Shown piece after piece: positions 35,381 to 44,495 of a stretch of DNA of 64,000 bases. This stretch comes from Nocardia shimofusensis NBRC 100134 (GTDB taxonomy: Bacteria; Actinomycetota; Actinomycetes; Mycobacteriales; Mycobacteriaceae): contig NZ_BDBT01000001.1 in assembly GCF_001613125.1 (NCBI RefSeq), forward strand, positions 416,129 to 480,128, given 5' to 3'. Both the position numbers and the translations under genes were made by a program. Numbering within the stretch: position 1 is the first letter of the stretch; each line of letters opens with the position of its first letter. The notes below the pieces were generated by a model. The model was not told where the DNA came from. It saw only the letters and a list, made by a program, of their open reading frames with translations, and ran no database searches.

Positions 35381-38041
35381 GTGACGACCACCGATGACCG
35401 CGGGCACCGCGGCGACTTCCCGGCCGAGCCCCCCGGCGAGGACTTCGGCCGTCAGCCACCCCACGACATGGCCGCCGAACAGTCGGTGCTCGGGGGCATG
35501 CTGCTCAGCAAGGACGCCATCGCCGACGTCATCGAGGTGCTGCGCCCCGGCGACTTCTACCGCCCCGCGCACCAGGCCGTCTACGACACCATCCTCGACC
35601 TCTACGGCCGCGGCGAGCCCGCCGACCCCGTCACCGTCGCCGCCGGCCTCGAACGCCGCGGCGAGCTCAAGCGCATCGGCGGCGCCCCCTACCTGGTCAC
35701 CCTGACCCAGACCGTCCCCACCGCCGCCAACGCCGGCTTCTACGCCGAGATCGTCGCGGAGAAGGCCATCCTGCGCCGCCTCGTCGAAGCGGGCACCCGC
35801 ATCGTCCAATACGGCTACGCCGGCGCCGACGGCCAGGACATCGCCGAAGTCGTCGACCGCGCCCAGGCCGAGGTCTACGAGGTCACCGAACGCCGCACCA
35901 CCGAGGACTTCCTCCCCCTCGAGGAACTCCTCCAGCCCACGATGGACGAAATCGACTCCATCGCCTCGCGCGGCGGCATTTCCCTCGGTGTCCCCACGGG
36001 TTTCTCCGATCTCGACGAAATCACCAATGGTCTGCACCCGGGTCAGATGATCATCGTCGCAGCCCGACCTGGCGTCGGAAAATCGACCCTGGGCATGGAT
36101 TTCATGCGCAGCTGTTCCATCAAGCACGGCCTCCCGAGCGTCATCTTCTCGCTGGAGATGAGCCGCACGGAAATCGTCATGCGCCTGCTCTCCGCCGAGG
36201 CCGCGATCAAACTCGGCGATATGCGTTCCGGCCGGATGAGCGACGACGACTGGACCAAGCTGGCCCGGCGGATGAGCGAGATCAGCGAGGCGCCGCTGTT
36301 CGTCGACGACTCCCCGAACCTGACCATGATGGAGATCCGCGCCAAGGCACGGCGACTCAAGCAGCGTCACGACCTCAAGCTCGTCGTGGTCGATTACCTC
36401 CAGCTGATGACCTCCGGCAAGAAGGTCGAATCCCGTCAGCAGGAAGTCTCGGATTTCTCCCGAAATCTGAAACTGCTCGCCAAGGAATTGGAAGTTCCGG
36501 TCGTCGCGATCAGTCAGCTGAACCGTGGTCCGGAACAGCGGACAGATAAACGACCGATGGTCTCCGACCTTCGCGAATCGGGATGTCTGCCTGCGTCGAC
36601 TCGAATCCTGCGGGCCGATACCGGTACCGAGGTCACCCTGGGTGAACTCCTCGACAGCGGAGAACAGCCGCTGGTGTGGTCTCTGGACGAGCGGATGCGG
36701 ATGGTGGCGCGTCCGATGGTCAAGGTGTTCCCGAGCGGTCGCAAGGAAGTGTTCCGCCTGCGCTTGGCTTCCGGACGAGAGGTGGAGGCCACGGCCAACC
36801 ATCCCTTCCTGACCGTCGACGGATGGATTCCGCTCGCGAAGTTGAAGGTCGACGACAGGCTTGCCACGCCCCGTCTGGTGCCCGAGCCTGTGCACACCGA
36901 ACCCATGGCAGAGGCCGAGATCGTGATGCTCGCCCACATGATCGGCGACGGCTCCTGTGTACGCAGGCAGCCGATTCGCTACGCCAGCATCGACGAGGAG
37001 AACCTGGCTGCGGTATCCACCGCCGCCGGCCACTTCGGCGTGACGCCCATTCGCGATGAGTACGCCGCGGCCCGAGTCACCACGCTGCGCCTGCCTGCCC
37101 CCTATCGACTCACCCGTGGCAAGCGCAACCCGATCGCCGCGTGGCTGGACGAGCTAGGGCTGTTCGGCCTGCGCAGCTACGAAAAGTTCGTGCCAGACCG
37201 GGTATTCGGCCTACCGAACGACCAAGTCGCCTTGTTCATCCGACATCTGTGGGCCACCGACGGCTCGGTCCGCTGGGACGCCAAGGGACGCCAGGCCAGG
37301 ATCTACTACGCCTCCACAAGCCGCCGCCTGGTCGACGACCTGGCACAACTGCTGCTGCGCCTGGGCGTCCACGCCCGCATCAAGCGGGTGAAAAAGACCG
37401 GCTACCGGGACTGCTGGCACCTCGGCATCGACGGCGCGGAGAACCAGACCGTCTTCCTCCGGGACATCGGGGTTCATGGAGCACGCGGCGCCGCCGCCGA
37501 AGCCGCGTTGGCCGAACTCGAGCCGCTCGTTCGCAATACCAATGTCGACACCGTGCCGAAAGAAGTGTGGAACCAGGTCCGCACTCTGCTCGCGGCCAAG
37601 CATATGACCCACCGCGACTTTTCCGCGGCGATGGGTTCGCGCTTCTGCGGCTCCACGATGTGGAAGCGCTCGCCGAGCCGCTCCCGGCTGGCCCGCGTCG
37701 CCACCATCCTCGATGACGCCGACATCGAGATGTTCGCGACCAACGACGTGTTCTGGGACAGGATCGTCGAGATCACCTCGCTCGGTGAGCAGGACGTCTA
37801 CGACGGCACCGTGCCCGGTACGCACAACTTTGTCGCCCAGGGTATTTCGGTCCACAACAGCCTCGAGCAGGACGCGGACATGGTCATCCTGCTGCACCGA
37901 CCCGACGCGTTCGAACGCGACGACCCACGCGGCGGTGAAGCCGACCTGATCCTGGGCAAGCACCGCAACGGTCCGACCGCGACGATCACCGTCGCCCATC
38001 AGTTGCATCTGAGCCGATTTGTCGACATGGCCCGCGGATAA
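35381..38041 (+). CDS. dnaB: Replicative DNA helicase DnaB with intein
   Basis: An 886-residue precursor. The exteins give a 461-residue DnaB: N-terminal DnaG-binding domain, Walker A ARPGVGKST near residue 228, Walker B VVVDYLQLM, and the DLRESG/SLEQDADM motif that is split by the intein. The intein occupies residues 402-826 and must splice out for a working helicase. GTG at 35381 follows AGGAGAGAGGA. It lies downstream of rplI as in mycobacteria, but the small gene seen between them in M. tuberculosis is replaced by a DnaA-box-rich region. Confidence 0.96.
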   Translation: MTTTDDRGHRGDFPAEPPGEDFGRQPPHDMAAEQSVLGGMLLSKDAIADVIEVLRPGDFYRPAHQAVYDTILDLYGRGEPADPVTVAAGLERRGELKRIGGAPYLVTLTQTVPTAANAGFYAEIVAEKAILRRLVEAGTRIVQYGYAGADGQDIAEVVDRAQAEVYEVTERRTTEDFLPLEELLQPTMDEIDSIASRGGISLGVPTGFSDLDEITNGLHPGQMIIVAARPGVGKSTLGMDFMRSCSIKHGLPSVIFSLEMSRTEIVMRLLSAEAAIKLGDMRSGRMSDDDWTKLARRMSEISEAPLFVDDSPNLTMMEIRAKARRLKQRHDLKLVVVDYLQLMTSGKKVESRQQEVSDFSRNLKLLAKELEVPVVAISQLNRGPEQRTDKRPMVSDLRESGCLPASTRILRADTGTEVTLGELLDSGEQPLVWSLDERMRMVARPMVKVFPSGRKEVFRLRLASGREVEATANHPFLTVDGWIPLAKLKVDDRLATPRLVPEPVHTEPMAEAEIVMLAHMIGDGSCVRRQPIRYASIDEENLAAVSTAAGHFGVTPIRDEYAAARVTTLRLPAPYRLTRGKRNPIAAWLDELGLFGLRSYEKFVPDRVFGLPNDQVALFIRHLWATDGSVRWDAKGRQARIYYASTSRRLVDDLAQLLLRLGVHARIKRVKKTGYRDCWHLGIDGAENQTVFLRDIGVHGARGAAAEAALAELEPLVRNTNVDTVPKEVWNQVRTLLAAKHMTHRDFSAAMGSRFCGSTMWKRSPSRSRLARVATILDDADIEMFATNDVFWDRIVEITSLGEQDVYDGTVPGTHNFVAQGISVHNSLEQDADMVILLHRPDAFERDDPRGGEADLILGKHRNGPTATITVAHQLHLSRFVDMARG
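36584..37858 (+). other. DnaB intein with LAGLIDADG homing endonuclease
   Basis: A 425-residue intein. The N-terminal splice junction is Cys402 (block A, CLPASTRIL); block B has TANH (EATANHPFLTVDGW). Endonuclease blocks are LAHMIGDGS (36928-36954) and FIRHLWATDGS (about 37235-37267), both with the acidic residue kept, so the endonuclease may be active. The C-terminal end is VHN followed by Ser827 as the +1 residue. The insertion point, after DLRESG, is the same as in the M. tuberculosis and Synechocystis DnaB inteins. Confidence 0.96.
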
Positions 38042-38082
38042 GTGGATGTCGGCGCAGGTACCGCCCCATGGGAGAACGCGTA

Positions 38083-38496
38083 ATGATGAGACCGCAATGG
38101 GGAAGCATGCGTGTGGCCCGTATCGATATCGACGAACTTTTCGACGGGCCCACCGAGGTTACCGAAGAATTCATCTCGATGGTCGCTGGCATGGATTCTG
38201 CGTCTCCGGCACTCAAGGTATACGCCGAGCGTGTCGGCAACGGTGCATGTCGCTGGTGCGATATCGAATCCTCCGCCGATCCCGTGCCACCGGAAGTCAC
38301 CGAGATGAAGAGCTCGCCACTGTTCATATGGAACTGGACGCCGGAATCTCCGCATACGCCGACTTCACCGCCTGCGGGCTCGTGGCTTCCCCCGGAGCCG
38401 CCGACCCGTCGTTCTCGATCGAGCGAGACCGTGGTCGGCCCGAGCGACTGGCCGGACGAGTTCAAAGAACATCCCGACGACCGGCGCTGGTACTGA
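38083..38496 (+). CDS. Hypothetical protein downstream of dnaB
   Basis: A 137-residue protein with no recognised family. The first 90 residues are acidic and globular-looking (RVARIDIDELFDGPTEVTEEFISMVAG, NGACRWCDIESSADPVPPEVTEMKSSPLFIWNW), and the tail is Pro/Ser-rich and ends in DEFKEHPDDRRWY. ATG at 38083 is eight bases after GGGAG; an ATG at 38068 is possible. Codon use fits the local genome less tightly than neighbouring genes. Confidence 0.6.
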   Translation: MMRPQWGSMRVARIDIDELFDGPTEVTEEFISMVAGMDSASPALKVYAERVGNGACRWCDIESSADPVPPEVTEMKSSPLFIWNWTPESPHTPTSPPAGSWLPPEPPTRRSRSSETVVGPSDWPDEFKEHPDDRRWY

Positions 38497-38550
38497 GAGC
38501 CACGTTATGCCATGGTCCTGCACGGTGCTCTTCGGATCGAGGAGTTCGGT

Positions 38551-39081
38551 ATGAGATGGCCCAGAAAGATGATCGGCCCGATGTCGCTGGTTTGGACGCT
38601 GGGAGTCGCAATCGGGTCGGTGGCCTTCATGGCCGGTGCGCTGAACGCGGGAAGCTCGATCGCTCGACGGACGGGATCGTCGGCTGCGATGGCGCTGTTC
38701 ATCCCCGTGAGCGTCTTGCTGGGTCTGGTCGGGTGGTTGCTCGTATTGGCAGGCGCCTGGCGGCTGCGTCGGAATTGCCTTCGGCGTGTGGGAGCAGCAG
38801 TGGACGGGACGGTGATCGCCTCAGACCTGCGGTGCAAACACGCTCAGGGGCTACTGGATTTCGATTTGTGGCAGGTACGTGTCGAAGTGCAGTTCTCTCA
38901 TCCGGAATCGGCCGAGGAAAGCCGGGTGCAGAAGCGGTACTTGTTTCCGCAATTTCGTGAGAAGCGAGCGCGAGCACTGGCCGAGCGGCTGCACGTCGGC
39001 TCATCGGTCCCGTTGATGGTTCACCGGAACTCGGCGTTGCTCGACATCCCCAAAAGACCAGTGTGGGTTGATATCTGGTGA
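38551..39081 (+). CDS. Small membrane protein of unknown function
   Basis: A 176-residue protein with two hydrophobic segments (residues about 8-35 and 45-75), then a soluble domain with beta strands (TVIASDLRCKHAQG, QVRVEVQFSHP, SSVPLMVHR). The layout is like DUF3592-type proteins. ATG at 38551 follows AGGAG with an 8-base gap. Its Ser/Thr codons use A/T more often than the housekeeping genes. Confidence 0.6.
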   Translation: MRWPRKMIGPMSLVWTLGVAIGSVAFMAGALNAGSSIARRTGSSAAMALFIPVSVLLGLVGWLLVLAGAWRLRRNCLRRVGAAVDGTVIASDLRCKHAQGLLDFDLWQVRVEVQFSHPESAEESRVQKRYLFPQFREKRARALAERLHVGSSVPLMVHRNSALLDIPKRPVWVDIW

Positions 39082-39378
39082 CCTCGCCCGTTTCCTGACG
39101 TCGGGTGATGACGGTGTCGACGGGGTTGCCGTGCCGTCGGGCCAGAGCGCGGACGTCGCGTCGAGGGCGGTGGACATCGGGCGCACGGCCGGTCGTCCGA
39201 CGGCGAGGGCGGCCTGGTAGTGGCCGGTGTCGAACACCGGTGTGGTGGGCGGGTATTCGATGAACCGGCCGATCGGTGCGGTGTCGGGGCCGGTGCGGGT
39301 GCGGGTGCGGGTGCGGCTGCTGCACCAGGTCGCCGCCCGGCCCGGCGGCATCACTGTCGGTGAACTCCCGGGCCGGCC

Positions 39379-39450
39379 TTGCACCATTCCGCCGGATTCC
39401 GCACGGTCGGCATCCGCGAACGCCTGCTCCACCTCGACGGCACATGGCAC
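39379..39450 (+). pseudogene. Remnant of a GNAT acetyltransferase (PAT/ArsN-like)
   Basis: The stretch encodes LHHSAGFRTVGIRERL and then HLDGTWHDVVFSNA, which closely fits the C-terminal end of phosphinothricin-type N-acetyltransferases (GFR-VG-RER...G-W-DVV). The frame is closed by a stop directly upstream at 39361 and no N-terminal part is seen. It lies beside arsA; ars clusters often carry arsN, an arsinothricin acetyltransferase of this family. The rest of the gap 39082-39529 shows no gene, only a GGTGCG simple repeat near 39293-39316. Confidence 0.5.
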
Positions 39451-39529
39451 GACGTGGTTTTCTCGAACGCCGCAGTCCCTGCGACTGACGCTGTCGGTGG
39501 AGGGGCCTGGCGATCGATGCGTCGGCCGG

Positions 39530-41326
39530 TCAGTGCACCGGCAACCGCTCGCAGCGGGTTTTGGCCAGCGAGGCCAGGGCGTCGATGCCGACCGGCTCGG
39601 AAAGGCACAGCGGGATCACGGCATATCGGCCCGCGAGATCGGTGCGGACCTTGTCGATCTGCTCGACTTCGGCGACAGCCCGACGCCGGAGCAACGGCGC
39701 GGTGGGCTCGGCGGCGGCGAGGGAATTGTTGATCACCCACGCCCACGGTTCGATGCCCGCGCGCTTCAGGTCGGCTTGGAGGGCGGCGGCTTCGAGCACG
39801 GGGGTGGTCTCGGCGAGGGCGACGATCACCACCTTGGTCTGGGCCGGGTCACGCAGGCGCATCAGCGGGGTCGTGAAGTGCGCGCCGTCACCCAACTGCC
39901 GGGCGATCTCCCGGTGGTAGGAGCCGATGGCATCGAGCAGCAGCAGCGTGTGGCCGGTCGGGGCGGTGTCGACGACGACGAACATGTTCCGGGACTCGTG
40001 CACGACCTTGGAGAACGCCTGGAACACCGCGACCTCTTCGGTGCACGGAGAGCGCAGGTCCTCGGCGAGGGTGGCGCGGCCCGCCTCGTCGAGGGCGGCG
40101 CCTTTGGTGGCAAGCACTCGCTCCCGGTACGCGCGGGTCGCCTCGTGCGGATCGATGCGTGAAACGCGCAGGTTCTCGATCTCGCCCGCGACGGTGTCGG
40201 TCAGGTTCGCGGCGGGATCGGTGGTGGTCAACTGCACCTGATGCCCGCGTTCGGCGAGGGCCACCGCGAGGGCCGCGGCGACAGTGGTCTTGCCGACCCC
40301 GCCTTTGCCCATGCACATCACGAGCCCGGGACCGTCCGCCTCGATCGCGTCGACCAGATCGGCCAGTGGCGCGTCGGTGAATGTGCCGACGCTTGGACCG
40401 GTTTCGACGACGGGGGGCGTTGCGGAGTCGTCGAACAGCGTGCTCAGCGCGTCGACGCCGACCATGTCGACCGGTTTGAGGGCGATCAGATCGGTGGGTA
40501 GCACGGTGATCCCGGCGGGAGCCGCGGCCAGCGCCGCTTGTTCTCGGCGGTACACCGCTGTGGCGAGCGGATCGGTGTCGTCGGCCGGTGCGGGCAGCAC
40601 GCCGTTGACGACCACATACTGTCGCGTCATCCCGATGGCGGCGAGCTCCTCGTGCGTTCGCGCGACTTCGGCCAAGGCGGAGCGGTTGGCACGCGCGACG
40701 AGCACCAAGCGAGTACGCCCCGGATCCGACAGCGCCTCGACCGCGCCGGCGTACATGGCTTTCTGCTTGTCGAGTCCGGCCAGCGGACCGAGACAGGACG
40801 CGTCGCCTTTTCCGTTCGCGAGAAATTCCGTCCAGTTCCCCGGCAGTTGCAGGAGCCGGATGGTATGGCCGGTGGGAGCGGTGTCGAAAAGCACGTGATC
40901 GAAGCCGGTGACCCTGTCGTCGGCGTCGGTGAGCAGTGCGGTGAACTCGTCGAACGAGGCCACTTCCGTCGTGCACGAACCGGACAACTGTTCGGTGATC
41001 GAGGCAATTTCCGCCTCGGGCAGCAGTCCGCGAACCGGGCCGACGATGCGTTCACGGTAGGCCTCGGCGGCCTGCTCGGGATCGATCTCGAGCGCCGACA
41101 ATCCCGGCACCACGGGAATCGCCGTAATCGTGTTTCCGATGCCGAGACCGAAGACCTGTCCGATGTTCGAGGCAGGGTCGGTGGAAACCAGCAGCACCTT
41201 CTTCCCCGCCTGAGCGAGGCGCACCGCCGAGGCGCAGGCGATCGAGGTCTTGCCGACGCCGCCCTTGCCGGTGAAGAACAGGAAGCGGGGCGGGGCGATC
41301 AGGAACTTCGGATCGGCGGTGGCCAT
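39530..41326 (-). CDS. arsA: Arsenite pump ATPase ArsA
   Basis: A 598-residue protein made of two homologous halves, each with a GKGGVGKT P-loop (first at residues 20-27) and a DTAPTGHT switch motif, as in ArsA proteins that power arsenite efflux pumps. Cys-containing loops SGSCTTEV and RSPCTEEV match the metalloid-binding Cys positions of each half. ATG at 41326 is ten bases after AGGAGT; an upstream GTG would add an unconvincing leader. It lies downstream of arsD, its arsenite-delivering partner. Confidence 0.93.
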   Translation of the reverse strand: MATADPKFLIAPPRFLFFTGKGGVGKTSIACASAVRLAQAGKKVLLVSTDPASNIGQVFGLGIGNTITAIPVVPGLSALEIDPEQAAEAYRERIVGPVRGLLPEAEIASITEQLSGSCTTEVASFDEFTALLTDADDRVTGFDHVLFDTAPTGHTIRLLQLPGNWTEFLANGKGDASCLGPLAGLDKQKAMYAGAVEALSDPGRTRLVLVARANRSALAEVARTHEELAAIGMTRQYVVVNGVLPAPADDTDPLATAVYRREQAALAAAPAGITVLPTDLIALKPVDMVGVDALSTLFDDSATPPVVETGPSVGTFTDAPLADLVDAIEADGPGLVMCMGKGGVGKTTVAAALAVALAERGHQVQLTTTDPAANLTDTVAGEIENLRVSRIDPHEATRAYRERVLATKGAALDEAGRATLAEDLRSPCTEEVAVFQAFSKVVHESRNMFVVVDTAPTGHTLLLLDAIGSYHREIARQLGDGAHFTTPLMRLRDPAQTKVVIVALAETTPVLEAAALQADLKRAGIEPWAWVINNSLAAAEPTAPLLRRRAVAEVEQIDKVRTDLAGRYAVIPLCLSEPVGIDALASLAKTRCERLPVH

Positions 41327-41378
41327 GGAAGCGGTACTCCTATTCGGGGCGGGACAGGGGCTGACGTGCGAACCGGAG

Positions 41379-41777
41379 TCAGCAGCAGGTGGAATCGCTC
41401 GGCGTGCAGCAGGCATCGCCGGCGTCGGCGATTCCGAGCATCGTCACACCGGACGGTGCGACGGCGGCCGGCGCGTCGAGCCCGGCCCACTTGGCGAGTT
41501 CGGGCCGGGAGGGGTAACGGCCTGTGGCGACGGTGACTCCGTCGACGAGCACGAGTGGCAGACCAGCCGATCCGGCCAGTTCGAGGAACCGCTTGACCGC
41601 CTCGTTCTGCGCGAAGGCGAGCGGGTCGTCGGCCAGGTTGTGGCGAGTGATGGCCGCGCCCTGCTCGGCGAGCCAGGCCATGTCGGCGGTGAAGGTGACG
41701 AGGTTCTGGTCGACGTCGTCGCCGCACACGCCGGTGTTGCAGCACAGGGCCGGTTCGAAGACTGCGATGGTGGTCAT
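41379..41777 (-). CDS. arsD: Arsenite metallochaperone ArsD
   Basis: A 132-residue ArsD. The Cys12-Cys13-Cys18 set that carries arsenite to ArsA is exactly in place (EPALCCNTGVCG). Two vicinal Cys pairs close the protein (residues 123-124 and 131-132), as in plasmid R773 ArsD. Start ATG at 41777 has AGGAAA upstream. It starts the leftward arsD-arsA operon, divergent from arsR. Confidence 0.93.
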   Translation of the reverse strand: MTTIAVFEPALCCNTGVCGDDVDQNLVTFTADMAWLAEQGAAITRHNLADDPLAFAQNEAVKRFLELAGSAGLPLVLVDGVTVATGRYPSRPELAKWAGLDAPAAVAPSGVTMLGIADAGDACCTPSDSTCC

Positions 41778-41805
41778 GCTTTTTCCTGATCTGTCGGACA
41801 CCCGG

Positions 41806-41841
41806 TTGACGGCTGGATCGATACAAGTCAATATAGGCGAA
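41806..41841 (+). promoter_or_regulatory. arsR promoter, leaderless
   Basis: TTGACG (41806-41811), a 17-base spacer and CAATAT (41829-41834) place the transcript start at or next to the arsR ATG (41841). The AT-rich sequence from 41820 to 41850 is the likely ArsR operator. It would control arsD-arsA as well, since the intergenic region is only 63 bases. Confidence 0.6.
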
Positions 41842-42248
41842 TGTCGAATCAACCGTCGAGTGAGGGTGAGCTGTGCTGCGCGCCGCTCTCGCAGGCGCCG
41901 CTCACCTCCGATTGGGCCGCAGACCTGGCTCGGATGTTCAAGGCCCTCGGTGATCCGGTGCGCCTGCGCATGCTCAGCATGATCGCCAGCCACCAGGGCG
42001 GGGAAAGCTGTGTGTGCGACATCAGCCCGGCCTTCGACCTGTCCCAGCCCACCATCTCGCACCACCTCAAAGTGCTGCGCGAGGCCGGGCTACTCGATTG
42101 CGAACGCCGCGGCACGTGGGTGTACTACCGGGTGATCCCCTCGGCGCTCGAACAACTGTCCGCGGTGCTGGCCGTCGAATCCGGCGTACTGCCCGGCTCG
42201 GCGTGCGCCTGCGCTCCGGACGGACACCTCGAAGGGACGCTCGCGTGA
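41841..42248 (+). CDS. arsR: Arsenite-responsive repressor ArsR
   Basis: A 135-residue ArsR/SmtB winged-helix repressor (LARMFKALGDPVRLRMLSMI; LSQPTISHHLKVLREAGLL; GTWVYYRV). Cys12-Cys13 near the N-terminus and Cys57/Cys59 in helix 3 resemble the Corynebacterium ArsR arsenite site rather than the CxCxxC of R773. The C-terminus has another CAC. It overlaps the next gene's start by four bases (GTGA). Confidence 0.92.
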   Translation: MSNQPSSEGELCCAPLSQAPLTSDWAADLARMFKALGDPVRLRMLSMIASHQGGESCVCDISPAFDLSQPTISHHLKVLREAGLLDCERRGTWVYYRVIPSALEQLSAVLAVESGVLPGSACACAPDGHLEGTLA

Positions 42249-43351
42249 CCACCACGACCGAACATCCCGCGGTCATCGGCAAGATGGGGACCCTGGATCG
42301 GTTCCTGCCGCTCTGGATCGGCGCGGCCATGCTCGCCGGACTGCTGCTCGGGCGGCTGATCCCCGGCCTCGGTGATGCCCTGAGCGCGATCGAGATCGAC
42401 GGTATCTCCCTGCCCATCGCGATCGGGCTGCTGATCATGATGTACCCGGTGCTGGCGAAGGTCCGCTACGACCGCCTCGACACCGTCACCGGCGACCGTA
42501 AGCTGCTGCTCGGCTCCCTGGTCCTGAACTGGATCGTCGGACCAGCGCTGATGTTCGGCTTGGCCTGGCTGTTGTTGCCGGACCTGCCCGAGTACCGCAC
42601 CGGCCTGATCATCGTCGGCCTGGCCCGCTGCATCGCCATGGTCATCATCTGGAACGACCTCGCCTGCGGCGACCGCGAAGCCGCGGCCGTGCTCGTGGCG
42701 TTGAACTCGGTGTTCCAGGTGCTCATGTTCGCCGTGCTCGGCTGGTTCTACCTGTCGGTGCTGCCCGGCTGGCTGGGGCTGGAACAGGCGACCATCGAAG
42801 CCTCGCCGTGGCAGATCGCGAAGTCGGTGTTGATCTTCCTCGGCATTCCCCTGCTGGCCGGATACCTGACCCGTCGCCTCGGCGAACGGGCCAAGGGCCG
42901 CGACTGGTACGAGTCCAGGCTGCTGCCGACGATCGGGCCGTGGGCGCTGTACGGGCTGCTGTTCACCATCGTCGTCCTCTTCGCCCTGCAGGGCGAGCAG
43001 ATCACCTCCCGGCCGCTGGACGTGGTCCGCATCGCGCTGCCCCTGCTGGCCTACTTCGCCATCATGTGGGGTGGCGGCTACGCCCTGGGTGCGGCGATCG
43101 GCCTCGGCTACGAACGCACCACCACCCTCGCCTTCACCGCCGCGGGCAACAACTTCGAACTCGCCATCGCCGTGGCCATCGCCACCTACGGCGCGACCTC
43201 CGGCCAAGCACTGGCCGGCGTGGTGGGACCGCTCATCGAAGTGCCTGTGCTCGTCGCTCTGGTGTATGTCTCCCTCGCCCTGCGCAAACGCTTTCGTCCT
43301 ATCGATGTTCCCGCCCCGGTGGCAGGTGCGGACGGGAGCGAGCGATCGTGA
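42245..43351 (+). CDS. acr3: Arsenite efflux transporter Acr3
   Basis: A 368-residue membrane protein with ten hydrophobic segments of the ACR3/BASS type. Key features: LIMMYPVLAKVRYD, the conserved Cys in TM4 (GLARCIAMVIIWNDLA), NSVFQVLMF and the TM9 AAGNNFELAIAVAIATYG. It exports arsenite, probably with ArsA energising it. GTG at 42245 overlaps arsR; the next gene overlaps its stop by four bases, so translation is coupled along the operon. Confidence 0.93.
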   Translation: MTTTTEHPAVIGKMGTLDRFLPLWIGAAMLAGLLLGRLIPGLGDALSAIEIDGISLPIAIGLLIMMYPVLAKVRYDRLDTVTGDRKLLLGSLVLNWIVGPALMFGLAWLLLPDLPEYRTGLIIVGLARCIAMVIIWNDLACGDREAAAVLVALNSVFQVLMFAVLGWFYLSVLPGWLGLEQATIEASPWQIAKSVLIFLGIPLLAGYLTRRLGERAKGRDWYESRLLPTIGPWALYGLLFTIVVLFALQGEQITSRPLDVVRIALPLLAYFAIMWGGGYALGAAIGLGYERTTTLAFTAAGNNFELAIAVAIATYGATSGQALAGVVGPLIEVPVLVALVYVSLALRKRFRPIDVPAPVAGADGSERS

Positions 43352-43770
43352 CCGCGACGACGCCGTCGGTGCTGTTCGTGTGCGTGCGCAACAGCGGCAA
43401 GTCCCAGATGGCCGCCGCCCTGATGCGCCGAGACGCTGCCGGTTCGGTGCGAGTGCGTTCGGCGGGCACCGACCCCGGCACCGCGCTGAACCCGCTGTCG
43501 ATCCAGGTCCTCGGCGAAGTCGGCGCGGACACCACAGACGAGTATCCGAAGCCGATCGACGCCGCCGTGGCCGCCCAGGCCGAGGTGATCGTCGTCCTGG
43601 GCCGCGAAGCTCGCGTCGATCCGCCGTCGGGAGTTCGCGTGCAGGTGTGGGACACCGACGAGCCCTCCGACCGCGGGATCGACGGGATCGAACGGATGCG
43701 GATCATCCGCGACGACATCGCCGGCCGCGTATCCGCCCTGCTCACCGAATTGTCCACTCCCGTGCACTGA
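43348..43770 (+). CDS. LMW-phosphatase-fold protein with C-x5-K active loop
   Basis: A 140-residue protein of the low-molecular-weight phosphatase/arsenate reductase fold (LFVCVRNSGKSQMAAALMR). The P-loop normally reads C-x5-R; here the Arg is Lys. The later Cys pair used in thioredoxin-linked ArsC is absent. This variant may bind arsenate or phosphate without normal chemistry, or act with a neighbouring reductase. GTG at 43348 overlaps the acr3 stop. Confidence 0.8.
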   Translation: MTATTPSVLFVCVRNSGKSQMAAALMRRDAAGSVRVRSAGTDPGTALNPLSIQVLGEVGADTTDEYPKPIDAAVAAQAEVIVVLGREARVDPPSGVRVQVWDTDEPSDRGIDGIERMRIIRDDIAGRVSALLTELSTPVH

Positions 43771-43809
43771 TCCACTCTCGCGCTCGCCCGCCCACGATGG
43801 AGTCCTTCC

Positions 43810-44481
43810 ATGACCGACAGCCCCGTCGCGCACGCCTTCCACGCCCGTGCGGACCTGACCATCGACCAGCAGGTGGCGCTGAAGACCGCCGCGACCCGCC
43901 TGCAACGTGAATTCGACGGCATCTTCGGCGTCGAGACCATCGAACGATTCCTGCACTCCTCCTACGACCAGTTCGCCGGCCGCGCCACCGTCGTCAACTA
44001 CCTGCCGCTGCTGGCCGAGCGCTTCGCCCGCCAGCGTCTACAGGCCCTTGCCCGCGTCGAAGGCAGGGCAGGCACCGGCACGCCGACGGTGCTGTTCCTG
44101 TGCACCCACAACGCCGGACGCTCCCAGATGGCCCTGGGCCTGTTCACCCATCTCGCCGGAGAGCACGCGGTGGCCTGGTCGGGCGGCAGCGAGCCCGGCG
44201 AGCACATCAATCCCGCCGTCGTCGCGGCCATGGACGAGATCGGCATCGACATCACCGGCGAGTTCCCCAAGCCGTGGACCGAGGAAATCCTGCGGGCCGC
44301 CGACGTCGTCATCACCATGGGCTGCGGCGACGCCTGCCCCCTCTACCCCGGCCGCCGCTACGAGGAATGGGCCCTGCCCGACCCCGCCGAACTCACCGTC
44401 GAAGCCGTGCGGCCCATCCGCGACGAGATCGAAACCCGGGTGCGCACCCTGCTCACCGAACTCGACATCCCCACCGCCTGA
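43810..44481 (+). CDS. arsC: Arsenate reductase with N-terminal helical domain
   Basis: A 223-residue protein. Residues 1-85 form a three-helix-bundle dimerisation domain (QVALKTAATRLQREFDG, RFLHSSYDQFAGRATVVNYLPLLAERF). Residues 93-223 form an ArsC with catalytic loop LCTHNAGRSQMA and a CGDACP pair typical of actinobacterial reductases. Related corynebacterial proteins use mycothiol and mycoredoxin; the Cys pair also permits thioredoxin. ATG at 43810. Confidence 0.9.
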   Translation: MTDSPVAHAFHARADLTIDQQVALKTAATRLQREFDGIFGVETIERFLHSSYDQFAGRATVVNYLPLLAERFARQRLQALARVEGRAGTGTPTVLFLCTHNAGRSQMALGLFTHLAGEHAVAWSGGSEPGEHINPAVVAAMDEIGIDITGEFPKPWTEEILRAADVVITMGCGDACPLYPGRRYEEWALPDPAELTVEAVRPIRDEIETRVRTLLTELDIPTA

Positions 44482-44495
44482 AAGGCCACCTCACG

